DNA of 53,519 nucleotides from Deltaproteobacteria bacterium (GTDB lineage: Bacteria > Desulfobacterota > Desulfobacteria > Desulfobacterales > C00003060), in assembly GCA_016930875.1 (NCBI GenBank), contig JAFGFW010000191.1, positions 1 to 53,519 of the forward strand. Reading direction: 5' to 3'. The notes beneath the pieces are model-generated. The model ran no database searches, was not told the DNA's origin, and worked only from the letters and a program-made list of their open reading frames with translations. Each line of letters opens with the position of its first letter. Position 1 is the first letter of the stretch. Made by a program: the position numbers and the translations under genes. This document shows positions 42,216-50,525 of this stretch, in pieces.

Positions 42216-42333
42216 TGATGGTTTCCTGTAGCTTGTAAAGAGTTTCCTTCCATCATTGCTTTTCAGAACTCGCAGCAAAGCGAATAGACACCAACTACAG
42301 TTCTGGGAGATACCTATGAGATGGGGACCGTAT

Positions 42334-42756
42334 ATGAAAATCTTGGTTTATGTCGATGCCTCCATGCACTCTTTGCATGCAGTGGAGACTGCCGCCAAAA
42401 TAGCCAAAGATGTACACGCATCAGTGACGATCCTGGCAATAGGCCTCCGCTATACTTCTGGCAAATCATATACTGACAAGCTGGAGGAGGAATCAACCAT
42501 TGCCCTTAGGAAAGCAGAAGATATAATGAAAAAAGGCGCGGTAAGTCCAAGAACCATGCTGTTAAGAGATGTGACACTTTTGAATGCTAAGGATGAGATT
42601 GTGGATATTATCAAGGAAGATGGTTTTGACCTGGTCATCATCGGAAGCATGGCTTTGACAGGCTTAAAGAAGCTGATGTTTGGCGGTATAGACGTTGCAT
42701 TGGTAGACGCTGTCCCTTGCTCAGTATTGGCGGTGAGGACGCCACTGGAAGATTAG
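42334..42756 (+). CDS. Universal stress protein (UspA family) 1
   Basis: A 140-residue UspA-fold protein: first strand MKILVYVDAS with the conserved Asp, helix HSLHAVETAAKIAKDV, strand ASVTILAIG, and a C-terminal GSMALTGLKKLMFGG...VPCSVLAVR. The nucleotide loop G-x2-G-x9-G is imperfect here (GSMALTG), so ATP binding is doubtful compared with the copy at 48088. I use ATG 42334 because MKILV is the standard UspA start; 42256 and 42316 are in frame but add residues outside the fold. The role is stress or energy-linked regulation of a partner, not defined here. Confidence 0.85.
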   Translation: MKILVYVDASMHSLHAVETAAKIAKDVHASVTILAIGLRYTSGKSYTDKLEEESTIALRKAEDIMKKGAVSPRTMLLRDVTLLNAKDEIVDIIKEDGFDLVIIGSMALTGLKKLMFGGIDVALVDAVPCSVLAVRTPLED

Positions 42757-42833
42757 CTCCGGGGGAAGGCTTCACAAATTCGGGCCGGCTGGAAGATATT
42801 GTGCTAGAAATGAAGTCAGCCCGGCTTATTAGG

Positions 42834-44654
42834 CTAAAAGATCGAGTCGAAAGTGATAGTTGGAATAGTGGGGCGGAGAACGGAGTTGACAAGTTCAGGC
42901 CTGAAGGTGGCCTCATGCTCGACATTGCCTGCCAGGGCAAACCGTTTGGCGTTGAATACGTGAAGGGGAATCCTGTGATCCACGTAACGCCTGCTTATGG
43001 CGCTTTTGCCGGCCCGCAGGAAGACGAAGCGCTGGCTCACATTGTCAACCGCCCTCCGCACCACGGTGTCGTAAAAGAATTCGCGTTCCTTTTCCGTGTC
43101 CTTGACCTCTACCAGGCCGCCCACTGTCGCGAATTCTTCCGCAATTTCCTCGAGCCTCGGGTTGTCGTTTTCCAACCCGACCTCATATGGAACCACGGTT
43201 TTGAAACCCGCCCCCCTGAAGGTGCTGTAATACCTTTCCCATAAGGTGGAGTCGGGGATGTCAGCGGCCGCGAAGCCGTCGTCAGCAAGATGGTTTCGAA
43301 TCATGGAATAGAACTCACGGCTGAACAGGCGGGATAAGTCAAAGTTGGTGGGGTTCGGGAAATCGCAGTAAACCCCGTCGAATATTTCCCTGCACCGGCT
43401 GAGCCAGGCAAAGGCGTCCGCCTGTATGAGTTTGACCCGCCTGTCCGACATGGAATCGCGATTCATGCGAACAAGCAGGGGAAATTCCCTGGCCAGCCGC
43501 AGTATAACGGGGTCAATGTCTACCACGGTAATGCTCTCGACCTCGTCGTACTTGAGCAATTCCCGGACAACCAGTCCGTCGCCTGCCCCGAGCACCAGCA
43601 CCCGCCGCGGCGGTTTGTCAAACTGTATTGGGATATGCACGAAGAACTCGTGGTATATCTCTTCGAAATTGGAGAAAAACTGGTACTGATGTTCCATGAA
43701 AAGCCAGATATCCCCAGGAAAATTCGGCTCGGCCCTGAACTTGTCCGTGTATGTCTTAAGTATTGAACCCAAAAATGGGTTGTCCGGCCGCCGCACAAAG
43801 TGGATGCACTGGTAGGGTGAACGAAAGGTTATGATATCGTCCATGTCGTCAAAAGGGCTAAGGAGTGAGCTGATATTGGTGATTTTGTCATCGTAGTAGA
43901 ATTTCTTGAGAAAATACTGTTCGGTCCGGCCGACCATGGACAAGAGGGCGATGAGGAGTGCGATGATCACCCCTGCCTTCGCGGCTTGGCGGGTCCTGGC
44001 CTGGCACGGTTTGGAAGTCACGAGAAGGAGACAGGCGAAAACGTTCAGAAGCGCTGACAGGTAGGAGATCGAAAATAATCCCAGCCGCGGCAACAGAACC
44101 AGGGGGAAGAGTACGGCACCCAAAAGCGAACCAAAATAGTCCACGCCCAGAACCACATTAACGGCCCTTGCCGGGTTCGTGTCCGGCAGGGTCTGTATTT
44201 CCACCTTGCGCATGGCGATGAGCAGCGGCACTTCGTACCCCGACAGGATCCCGATGGCCACAATGATCAAGTGGCTGAGCACGAAAAAGGAGACTGCTAG
44301 AACCGGCTCGCCTGTGGGGCCCTGGAAAAAAAGGGAGGTATTGACGGCATAGCGCTGCACCGCGGCGAGCATGTGCATAATAATCACGGACAGGCCGCCG
44401 ATGAGGCTTAACAGTATCTCGATGCGGATGAGCCTCTGGGCTGAACCTTTCTCTGAGTGGCCGCAAAGCAAGGCGCCCACGCCGAGCGAGGCTAGATACA
44501 CACCGATGGTTATACTGTAGCGCAGGACCGTGTTGCCCATGATGGCCGACAAGGTCTGGGCCAAGAGCAGTTCGTACACAATGCTGCAATACGCTACGAT
44601 CAGCGTAATGAAATAAGTTGTGGTGGCCTCAAAACGCTCTTTTGACTTGGGCAT
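42834..44654 (-). CDS. Membrane spermidine-synthase-like protein
   Basis: A 606-residue protein: N-terminal half (about 1-245) has 7-8 membrane helices, C-terminal half (about 330-540) a spermidine-synthase/methyltransferase fold with VLVLGAGDGLVVRELLK (AdoMet-type nucleotide loop), VVDIDPVI, QADAFAWL and YCDFPNPTNFDLSRLFSREFY. Such fused proteins are common in bacteria and are thought to be polyamine aminopropyltransferases or related enzymes attached to the membrane. The divergent neighbour at 44837 is AdoMet decarboxylase, which makes the aminopropyl donor, so polyamine synthesis is the best reading. It is preceded by a short GCAGAGACGCAAAGAGCGCAG repeat-like stretch at 44694. Confidence 0.8.
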   Translation of the reverse strand: MPKSKERFEATTTYFITLIVAYCSIVYELLLAQTLSAIMGNTVLRYSITIGVYLASLGVGALLCGHSEKGSAQRLIRIEILLSLIGGLSVIIMHMLAAVQRYAVNTSLFFQGPTGEPVLAVSFFVLSHLIIVAIGILSGYEVPLLIAMRKVEIQTLPDTNPARAVNVVLGVDYFGSLLGAVLFPLVLLPRLGLFSISYLSALLNVFACLLLVTSKPCQARTRQAAKAGVIIALLIALLSMVGRTEQYFLKKFYYDDKITNISSLLSPFDDMDDIITFRSPYQCIHFVRRPDNPFLGSILKTYTDKFRAEPNFPGDIWLFMEHQYQFFSNFEEIYHEFFVHIPIQFDKPPRRVLVLGAGDGLVVRELLKYDEVESITVVDIDPVILRLAREFPLLVRMNRDSMSDRRVKLIQADAFAWLSRCREIFDGVYCDFPNPTNFDLSRLFSREFYSMIRNHLADDGFAAADIPDSTLWERYYSTFRGAGFKTVVPYEVGLENDNPRLEEIAEEFATVGGLVEVKDTEKEREFFYDTVVRRAVDNVSQRFVFLRAGKSAISRRYVDHRIPLHVFNAKRFALAGNVEHEATFRPELVNSVLRPTIPTITFDSIF

Positions 44655-44836
44655 GCGAAATCAGCTCCAACGTTTCCCTGAATTTTTACTCACCGCAGAG
44701 ACGCAAAGAGCGCAGCGCAAAAATCCTTGGCCTGTACTCTGTGGCATGAAATGTGCTGTAAGCGATGGTGTGCGTCATAAATATTGACCCGCGCATCTAC
44801 ACGACGCAAAGGCGCCCAACAACTCATCCAAAATCT

Positions 44837-45202
44837 ATGGAGGTGGGCAAATTGACCCGGTCCGCCGCAGGTGTTCACTGTATTCTTGAACTGAACGGCT
44901 GTCCATATGAATTGCTTGACGACGAAGGTTTCGTCAGGGTAGCGGTTGAGCACGCTTCGGAAAAGGCTCTGTCCACGCTTCTCAATTTACACAGCCATAA
45001 ATTTAGCCCGCAGGGCGTCACCGCCGTGGGGCTACTGGCGGAATCCCATCTTGCCATACATACCTGGCCGGAAATGAATTATGCCGCGATTGATATCTTT
45101 ACCTGCGGAGTGTCCGCGGACCCGCGCAAGGCCTGCCATTTTCTCGTCGGCCACTTCAAGGCCAAATGTCATTCCATAATTGTCCTGGAGCGTGGCGGCT
45201 AG
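44837..45202 (+). CDS. speD: S-adenosylmethionine decarboxylase proenzyme (SpeH/SpeD type)
   Basis: A 121-residue class I prokaryotic AdoMet decarboxylase. The autocleavage motif is clear: E69-S70 in LAESHLAIHTWPE, where Ser70 becomes the pyruvoyl group, with His75 and Cys89 (IDIFTCG) as the other catalytic residues. It decarboxylates AdoMet to supply the aminopropyl group for spermidine synthesis, with the protein at 42834 as likely partner. Chosen start ATG 44837 gives the normal family length; ATG 44765 would add 24 unmatched residues. No strong ribosome site is visible. Confidence 0.9.
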   Translation: MEVGKLTRSAAGVHCILELNGCPYELLDDEGFVRVAVEHASEKALSTLLNLHSHKFSPQGVTAVGLLAESHLAIHTWPEMNYAAIDIFTCGVSADPRKACHFLVGHFKAKCHSIIVLERGG

Positions 45203-45238
45203 GTTAATGTGTACCCTATATCTCGCCAAAACATACAT

Positions 45239-47749
45239 TTATTTAGCAGAATCGGGCAAGTTAGCGAGATAATAGCGAGTTGCCGGACCGCGGCCGGTCT
45301 TTTTTAAAAGACCCCTTTCTACAAAATCGCGTAAGTCGTAAAGGGCAGTGCGAGACGGCAGATTGTTCCCAACGGCGGCTTGGTACTCTGAACGGGTAAT
45401 TTCTCCTTTACGGACGATAAACGGGAACGCCTTCTTTTGTCGCACATTAAGGTCTGGGGGAAAAACCTCACTGTTTTGGGTCGGAGGCTCAGGCCTGACC
45501 GGCTGAGAATGATATCCTACTACATTCTTCCCAGGAAAACGGAACTCTTCCACGCCACCTAATCTAATGTCATCGACGTGTATGAGTTCTCCTTCTGCCA
45601 TGGCCACAGCTCGAGTAACGCAATTCATAAGTTCACGGACATTACCCGGCCAGTGATAATTCTTCATCTTTTCAAGGGCGCCCTTGGTAATGCCAATGTC
45701 TTTCCTGTTCATGAGGCGACCTGCCTGATTTAAAAAGTCCTCTACCAGCACAGGGATATTCTCTTTGTGGTCCCTCAAGGAGGGGGTGCGGATGGTTAGG
45801 ACTTCAAGGCGGTAGTAAAGGTCTTCCCGAAAAATCCCTTTTCGAATTAATTTCCTTAAGTCCACATTGGTTGCCGTAATCAACCGAGTATTCACCTCGG
45901 TTTCCTCGTCACTCCCGAGGGGTTTGATTTTTCGCATAGAGATTGCTCTTAAAAGAGACTGCTGAACCCTGAGTGAGGCCGCTCCGATCTCATCCAAGAA
46001 GAGGGTTCCGCCATTTGCGGCCAAAAAAGCGCCCTTGCGGTCGACCCTGGCTTCAGTAAAGGCCCCTTTGACATGTCCAAAGAGAGAATCTAAGAGAAGA
46101 TTCTCATCCAGTGCTCCACAATTTATTGAAATAAAGGGTTTTTCCGCCAGGGCGCTGTGCTTGTGGATGGCCTCTGCTGTGAGTTGTTTGCCGGTCCCTG
46201 TTTCTCCAACGATCAAGACATCGGCATCCACGGAGGCGGCTCTCAAGATATTGCCTTTCAGGGCATCGATGGTTTGGCCAAACCCAATTATCTCTTCAAT
46301 ATCATGGGGTTCAAGACGTCTCCTGAGGGCATTCACCTCCTCTTCCAGCCGGGCCTTCTCCCTCTCGCTCTCCTTCTTGATCATTTCGTCTTTTAGACGG
46401 ATCTCTTCCATCTGTTTTTTCAACGTAAGAACCATCCTGTTGATAGCCCTTTGCAGGCCGCTCGTTTCATCGTCATACTTAGAAAGCGTGATCTCCTGCA
46501 ACTTTCCTGTCTGCTGAATGTGGTTCACGGCCGCGGCCAGATCCAGAATTGGCCTGGTAATGATGCGGCTCAGGCCAACGATCAGAATGGAAATAACAAT
46601 AATGGTTAACACGGTCACGAGAAACATCACATCAATCTGTTTGTACCCGGCCCATATTGTAAGGTTGCTTCTGTCCACCAGAACAACCCCGCCAAAGACG
46701 ATCGGCTTCCGATCAGGGGCAATATTGAAATGGATGGGGGCATAGCCGTGAAAGTGGAGAGTGCTTGATGGGTTGCGATATTCTCCCAGGTCGATCATCC
46801 TGACCGATCCGTGTCTCCCACTGCGGACGTCCTTTACAATGTGCCAATAATCTTTATCCAGAGAACTGGGCCTGAAACGAAATCCAAAACCAGGTTTTTC
46901 AACCATGGCTTCCTCAATCTGGGGCGCCCCAGGGTCAGCAGGCAGCTTCTTGAGGTTTCCCGGGGTCTCCTCTGAGTGAAACAGAATCGATCCCTCTTTA
47001 TCAAAGAGATAACCATAGATTGGTGGCGAACCACCCGTACGGGCGAACAGGGGGGACTGCGGAGAACTGATTTGAGAGAGTATCTTCAGAAGTTGGCGAG
47101 CGTCCACAGACAGCAGCAAGACACCAGCCTTGGAACCATTTTCATCATAGTAAGGCGTTACAAACCGTATTATTTTGGCTGGTTCCTTATTGGCATCCCG
47201 GTCCCCCAGTCCAAAAGGGTAGACAACATCTATGACGTCTGAAATCCAGACCTCACCATTTTTCAACTGGCTAACATGATATGCCAAAGTAAGAGGGCTC
47301 GGGCTGATCATGGCCACATGTTCGGCTCGAACGGAACATATGTCGTCGCCCACAGCCGCAACGTATACATGGTCTTGCCCATTTTGTGAGATAAAGCCAA
47401 GCTCGCTGTACGGCACCCCACTTATGTTCCTGCGAGATTTAAGCAAACTGTGGAACCTTGATCTCGTGATAGGTCTTTGCGCGACATCCAGCAGATTCTC
47501 TTTGCATTGCCCGAGCAAAATCTCAAAATCGCGGGCAAGGGCAACGGTCTTGATCTGAAGACTCTCCTTGACCGCCTCGTCCAAAAATTTACTAGAAAAC
47601 CAAAGGGTTATATAGCCGGTCAGGATAAGAATAACCACCACGGACGGGATCAATGCAACCAAAAGCTTTGTTCGGAGTCGCCAAGTCTTAAAACCATGGC
47701 GCATCAAAGACAGGGGGAACTGACCGTAGTCATGATGAAGAGTGCCCAT
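45239..47749 (-). CDS. Membrane-bound sigma54 activator with Cache-type sensor and winged-helix C-terminus
   Basis: An 836-residue one-component regulator: TM1 (about 27-50), periplasmic sensor (52-372) of Cache type, TM2 (about 374-395), HAMP (396-450), coiled coil (445-480), AAA+ domain with Walker A GETGTGKQ (515-522), sigma54 loop GAFTEA (562-567, Glu for the usual Gly) and HWPGNVRELMNC. Instead of the Fis helix-turn-helix, the end (767-830) has NVRQKKAFPFIVRKGEITRSEYQ...SRTALYDLRDFVERGLLKKTGRGPATRYYL, a winged-helix pattern like that at the end of Fic-family and RecG-like proteins. It is divergent from the sigma54 promoter at 48000 and is its likely regulator. ATG 47704 is an alternative start. 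Confidence 0.87.
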   Translation of the reverse strand: MGTLHHDYGQFPLSLMRHGFKTWRLRTKLLVALIPSVVVILILTGYITLWFSSKFLDEAVKESLQIKTVALARDFEILLGQCKENLLDVAQRPITRSRFHSLLKSRRNISGVPYSELGFISQNGQDHVYVAAVGDDICSVRAEHVAMISPSPLTLAYHVSQLKNGEVWISDVIDVVYPFGLGDRDANKEPAKIIRFVTPYYDENGSKAGVLLLSVDARQLLKILSQISSPQSPLFARTGGSPPIYGYLFDKEGSILFHSEETPGNLKKLPADPGAPQIEEAMVEKPGFGFRFRPSSLDKDYWHIVKDVRSGRHGSVRMIDLGEYRNPSSTLHFHGYAPIHFNIAPDRKPIVFGGVVLVDRSNLTIWAGYKQIDVMFLVTVLTIIVISILIVGLSRIITRPILDLAAAVNHIQQTGKLQEITLSKYDDETSGLQRAINRMVLTLKKQMEEIRLKDEMIKKESEREKARLEEEVNALRRRLEPHDIEEIIGFGQTIDALKGNILRAASVDADVLIVGETGTGKQLTAEAIHKHSALAEKPFISINCGALDENLLLDSLFGHVKGAFTEARVDRKGAFLAANGGTLFLDEIGAASLRVQQSLLRAISMRKIKPLGSDEETEVNTRLITATNVDLRKLIRKGIFREDLYYRLEVLTIRTPSLRDHKENIPVLVEDFLNQAGRLMNRKDIGITKGALEKMKNYHWPGNVRELMNCVTRAVAMAEGELIHVDDIRLGGVEEFRFPGKNVVGYHSQPVRPEPPTQNSEVFPPDLNVRQKKAFPFIVRKGEITRSEYQAAVGNNLPSRTALYDLRDFVERGLLKKTGRGPATRYYLANLPDSAK

Positions 47750-47999
47750 CCTCTAACCCTTTAAAATCATGTCGTTAAGATCGTTAAGACACGATGGCCG
47801 CAATCTTAAAAGCTGCTTCTCGCAAAATCTCGCATTCATCTGATTATCACCTACTCTGGGGCACGTCAAGAGATTTTGTAGATGTCACGAAGATAGTCGT
47901 GTTCACCTATACTGGCCTTGCCAACGATGCGCTTTTTATGCAAAATCGCCGGTTCAGAAAATCCGCGATCCAAAATCCAGAAATCGTATCGTATTTGGA

Positions 48000-48015
48000 T
48001 GGCACACATATTGCT
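48000..48015 (+). promoter_or_regulatory. Consensus sigma54 promoter for uspA-TauE operon
   Basis: TGGCACACATATTGCT is a perfect match to TGGCAC-N5-TTGCW. It is 72 bases before the uspA start codon. The membrane-bound sigma54 activator divergently transcribed from 47749 is the natural regulator. The intergenic stretch 47750-48087 otherwise holds TCGTTAAGA direct repeats around 47771-47787; no protein-coding gene is supported there. Confidence 0.8.
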
Positions 48016-48087
48016 GCTGTTCCTTTCCAGTCTGGGCCAACGGTTCTATATCGCAAAAACTAGCAAAGAAAGGAGGGGTGAGAAGGT

Positions 48088-48498
48088 ATGAAAATTTTGG
48101 TACCGGTGGACAATTCTGAGTTTGCCTTAAAGGCGCTCGACAAGGCTATTGACCTGGCGAAGCAACAAGGAGCGGAATTGACCGTAATGTCTGTTGCCCT
48201 GGAGTTCCAGGATGTGGAGGAGATTCCCGTCAGCTATGCCGGAAAATTCAAGGACCAAGCAACAAGGGCAGTGAATAAGGCCAGCGAAGTAGTTGAAAAT
48301 GCGGGGCTTAAACCACAAACCCGGGTTGAGATAGGGGCGTCTCCAGCAGACAACATTGTCAAATATGCTGAGGAAGCCAAGACAGATCTCATTGTAATGG
48401 GGCACCGGGGCATGGCAGGACTCGGGCGTTTCTTGTTAGGGAGCGTGGCCGGAAGGGTAGCGGCCCACGCGCCATGTTCGGTCCTGGTGGTACGGTAA
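48088..48498 (+). CDS. Universal stress protein (UspA family) 2
   Basis: A 136-residue UspA protein with the canonical ATP-binding set: MKILVPVDNSE start, VMSVALE strand, and GHRGMAGLGRFLLGSVAGRV (G-x2-G-x9-G-S) followed by APCSVLVVR. It is thus expected to bind ATP, unlike copy 1 at 42334. AAAGGAGGGGTGAGAAGGT is a very strong ribosome site. It is the first gene after the sigma54 promoter, in an operon with a small membrane protein, permease 3 and a secreted protein. It likely reports energy status to the transporter (inference). Confidence 0.92.
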   Translation: MKILVPVDNSEFALKALDKAIDLAKQQGAELTVMSVALEFQDVEEIPVSYAGKFKDQATRAVNKASEVVENAGLKPQTRVEIGASPADNIVKYAEEAKTDLIVMGHRGMAGLGRFLLGSVAGRVAAHAPCSVLVVR

Positions 48499-48505
48499 CT
48501 TGCAA

Positions 48506-48546
48506 GCGGCCTAGCCGCGTTGTACAAAATCGCAAAGCGATTCTAT
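48506..48546 (+). repeat. Double-hairpin leader element, copy 2
   Basis: GCGGC-cta-GCCGC (48506-48518) followed by ACAAAATCGC-aaa-GCGATTCTAT (48524-48546). Same order and spacing as 11593-11634. It lies in the gap between uspA and the small membrane protein and is followed by GAAAGGAGG, the ribosome site of that gene. Confidence 0.65.
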
Positions 48547-48563
48547 GAAAGGAGGTATTCCTA

Positions 48564-48854
48564 ATGAGAGCGTTTTTTTACAGAGCGTTTGCCTTTTTAA
48601 CCATGGCCTATCTCTTGATCCCGGAGCCGGTCTGGGCCGCTGAAAAGGGGAAACTTCTGGTCCATGTGTGTGATACTCGTGGTCTTGCAGGCATTTATCT
48701 CTATTTTGGCAACATGTATAATACAAATCTCTTGATGTTTGGCATCTGGACGGTCGTTGTTCTCACGGCCATGGGGTCGGCCTTAGGGTTCGGTATGGAC
48801 GTACTCATGTCACGGACAGGGCTTGACCTGACGTCCCGTGAATTGGAGGAATAA
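48564..48854 (+). CDS. Small membrane protein with signal sequence, upstream of TauE
   Basis: A 96-residue protein: signal-type N-terminal helix (MRAFFYRAFAFLTMAYLL, cleavage near VWAA), a short periplasmic part with one Cys, and a membrane helix (LLMFGIWTVVVLTAMGSALGFGMDVLM) followed by a short polar tail. AAAGGAGG precedes the ATG. The family is not recognised. Its place between UspA and permease 3, in the same operon, suggests a small transporter subunit, as I also suspect for 13377. A 200-base gap (48855-49054) follows with no supported gene. Confidence 0.72.
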   Translation: MRAFFYRAFAFLTMAYLLIPEPVWAAEKGKLLVHVCDTRGLAGIYLYFGNMYNTNLLMFGIWTVVVLTAMGSALGFGMDVLMSRTGLDLTSRELEE

Positions 48855-49054
48855 GACCGCGCAGCTTAAAGATTCTGTGTGGGTAGTCGTCAAGGGTTTG
48901 CGGTTGGACAGCTCGTTACGGAAATCGTCGGTCGGCTTAGGAATGTGCTCTACCATATTTGAGCCGAAGCCTATCCCACGTCGGACGAAACGAGTCGCGA
49001 AACCGATGGACGTTAGACGTTACCCTCATGATACAAAGAAAGGAGGCTTAACTC

Positions 49055-50086
49055 ATGGAAACAGCGTGGTATTTGATGTACATGCCCATTTCGGGCATCG
49101 ATATTTTTTGGCCCGGCCTTGTCCTCATAGGATTCGCCGTAGGCGTTATCGGCGGGTTCTTTGGTATGGGGGGCGCTTGGCTGGTGACCCCGGCGCTAAA
49201 TATCCTGGGCTTTCCCATGGCCTTTGCCATTGGAACGGATATCGCTCATATTGCCGGAAAATCGATGATTGCAACCGTCCGGCACGCTAAGTTCGGCAAC
49301 GTGGATGTCCCCCTCGGACTCGCCATGCTCGTCTTCACCATGTTAGGAATTGAGATCGGGGCGAGGCTCGTCATGTACCTGGAGGCAATCGGGTTTGTCG
49401 GACCTGTGGTGCGGTGGGTCTATGTTGGTTTTCTGCTCGTCATCTTTTTTATGACTCTCAAGGATATTCTCGGCAAGCGCAAGATAGAAAGGGAAGCCAA
49501 GGAAGGTGAAGACGTCAAGATGAGGCGCGGGATCGAGTGGTACAAGACCTTTCACAAGATCAACATACCCCCGATGATAAATTTCAAGGCGGCAGGATTC
49601 CGTTGTTCCCTGTGGCTGCCTGGTCTAGTCGGTTTTGTCACCGGTGTGCTGGCAGGGTTCCTCGGCATTGGTGGCGGTATGCTCCGTATGCCGGCCCTGA
49701 TCTACTTTGTCGGTTGTCCCACGCATCTAGCTGTCGGCACAGACCTCTTTGAGGTGATGATCTCAGGGCTGTACGGGGCCTTTACTTACACGCTCAAGGG
49801 GCGGATCGAGCTGATCGCAGTGGTTGTCATGCTCTGCGGTGCTGCCATAGGCGCCCAGATAGGCACGGTCGCCACCAAATACAGCAAGGGACTCGGGATC
49901 ATATTCTGGTTCATGGTCTGCATCGTGGTCTGCATGACCTCTATTATCCTCAAGCAGTTTGGCCAGCCGATGATCGCCGGGATTCTGATTCTGGGCGTGG
50001 TGGCCTGGGTGTGTTTAGTTATTCTGAGGATCTGCCTTAAGGGCGCTTTCGCAGAGCTCAGAGCAAAGAAGGCCGCAGGCGCATAA
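49055..50086 (+). CDS. TauE/SafE-family anion permease 3
   Basis: A 343-residue permease of the TauE/SafE family with both signature halves: GVIGGFFGMGGAWLVTPALN and AIGTDIAHI; GVLAGFLGIGGGMLRMPALIYFVG and AVGTDLFEV. Between them is a charged cytoplasmic loop (KRKIEREAKEGEDVKMRRG). Family substrates are sulfite, sulfonates or other small organic anions. AAAGGAGG lies before the ATG. It is controlled with uspA by the sigma54 promoter at 48000. Confidence 0.9.
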   Translation: METAWYLMYMPISGIDIFWPGLVLIGFAVGVIGGFFGMGGAWLVTPALNILGFPMAFAIGTDIAHIAGKSMIATVRHAKFGNVDVPLGLAMLVFTMLGIEIGARLVMYLEAIGFVGPVVRWVYVGFLLVIFFMTLKDILGKRKIEREAKEGEDVKMRRGIEWYKTFHKINIPPMINFKAAGFRCSLWLPGLVGFVTGVLAGFLGIGGGMLRMPALIYFVGCPTHLAVGTDLFEVMISGLYGAFTYTLKGRIELIAVVVMLCGAAIGAQIGTVATKYSKGLGIIFWFMVCIVVCMTSIILKQFGQPMIAGILILGVVAWVCLVILRICLKGAFAELRAKKAAGA

Positions 50087-50127
50087 AGAGGTTTGGCGCA
50101 CGTTAAAGAAAGGAGGTAAACCATAAA

Positions 50128-50469
50128 ATGTCAAAGAACAAGCTGTTAGCCACAGTGTTTACCGTAGCCCTGGCGATTGCATTAATAGCACCTGCTGCAA
50201 TGGCCGCAGAAGTTGTACAGGGAAAATGCGTGGCAATAGACAAAGAGAACAAGACGTATACTATTGACCTGTACGACAAGACCAAGGACAAGGACAATCC
50301 TTTCGGAAAGTCCACAGGCGAGGCCTTGATAGTCAACTATTCCAAGAGCCTGATTGGTAAGGATCCGGAAGTCGGAAATATACTCAGGATCGCTTACGAT
50401 GTCGAGGGGACGGAGAACATGGCCATAAGGGTGATGAACGTAACAAAACAGGATATTATGAAGAAATAG
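50128..50469 (+). CDS. Small secreted protein of unknown function
   Basis: A 113-residue protein with a clear signal peptide (MSKNKLLATVFTVALAIALIA, cleavage after AMAA). The mature part of about 85 residues, with alternating hydrophobic strands (KCVAIDKENKTYTIDLYDK, GNILRIAYDV) fits a small beta-barrel, but I do not recognise the family. A single Cys is present, with no heme motif. AAAGGAGGT upstream. It is the last gene of the uspA-TauE operon and could be a periplasmic partner of permease 3. Confidence 0.78.
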   Translation: MSKNKLLATVFTVALAIALIAPAAMAAEVVQGKCVAIDKENKTYTIDLYDKTKDKDNPFGKSTGEALIVNYSKSLIGKDPEVGNILRIAYDVEGTENMAIRVMNVTKQDIMKK

Positions 50470-50486
50470 TGAGCACAGGCGGAGTG

Positions 50487-50514
50487 GGGGCAGCTTGAAG
50501 TCGGGCTGCCCCCT
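50487..50514 (+). terminator. Rho-independent-type terminator
   Basis: GGGGGCAGC-ttgaagtcgg-GCTGCCCCC gives a perfect 9-base GC stem, followed by TTCGTTTTGT. It lies 18 bases after the stop of the secreted protein and ends the uspA-TauE operon. Confidence 0.85.
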
Positions 50515-50525
50515 TCGTTTTGTAG

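Noticed and set aside
47794-48063. 89-codon open frame before uspA
   Set aside because: It runs straight across the consensus sigma54 promoter at 48000-48015, has no ribosome site and no recognisable domain.
48838-49290. 150-codon open frame overlapping the start of permease 3
   Set aside because: It overlaps the TauE gene in another frame over 230 bases, is rich in Arg/Pro/His and has no family features; a shadow frame.
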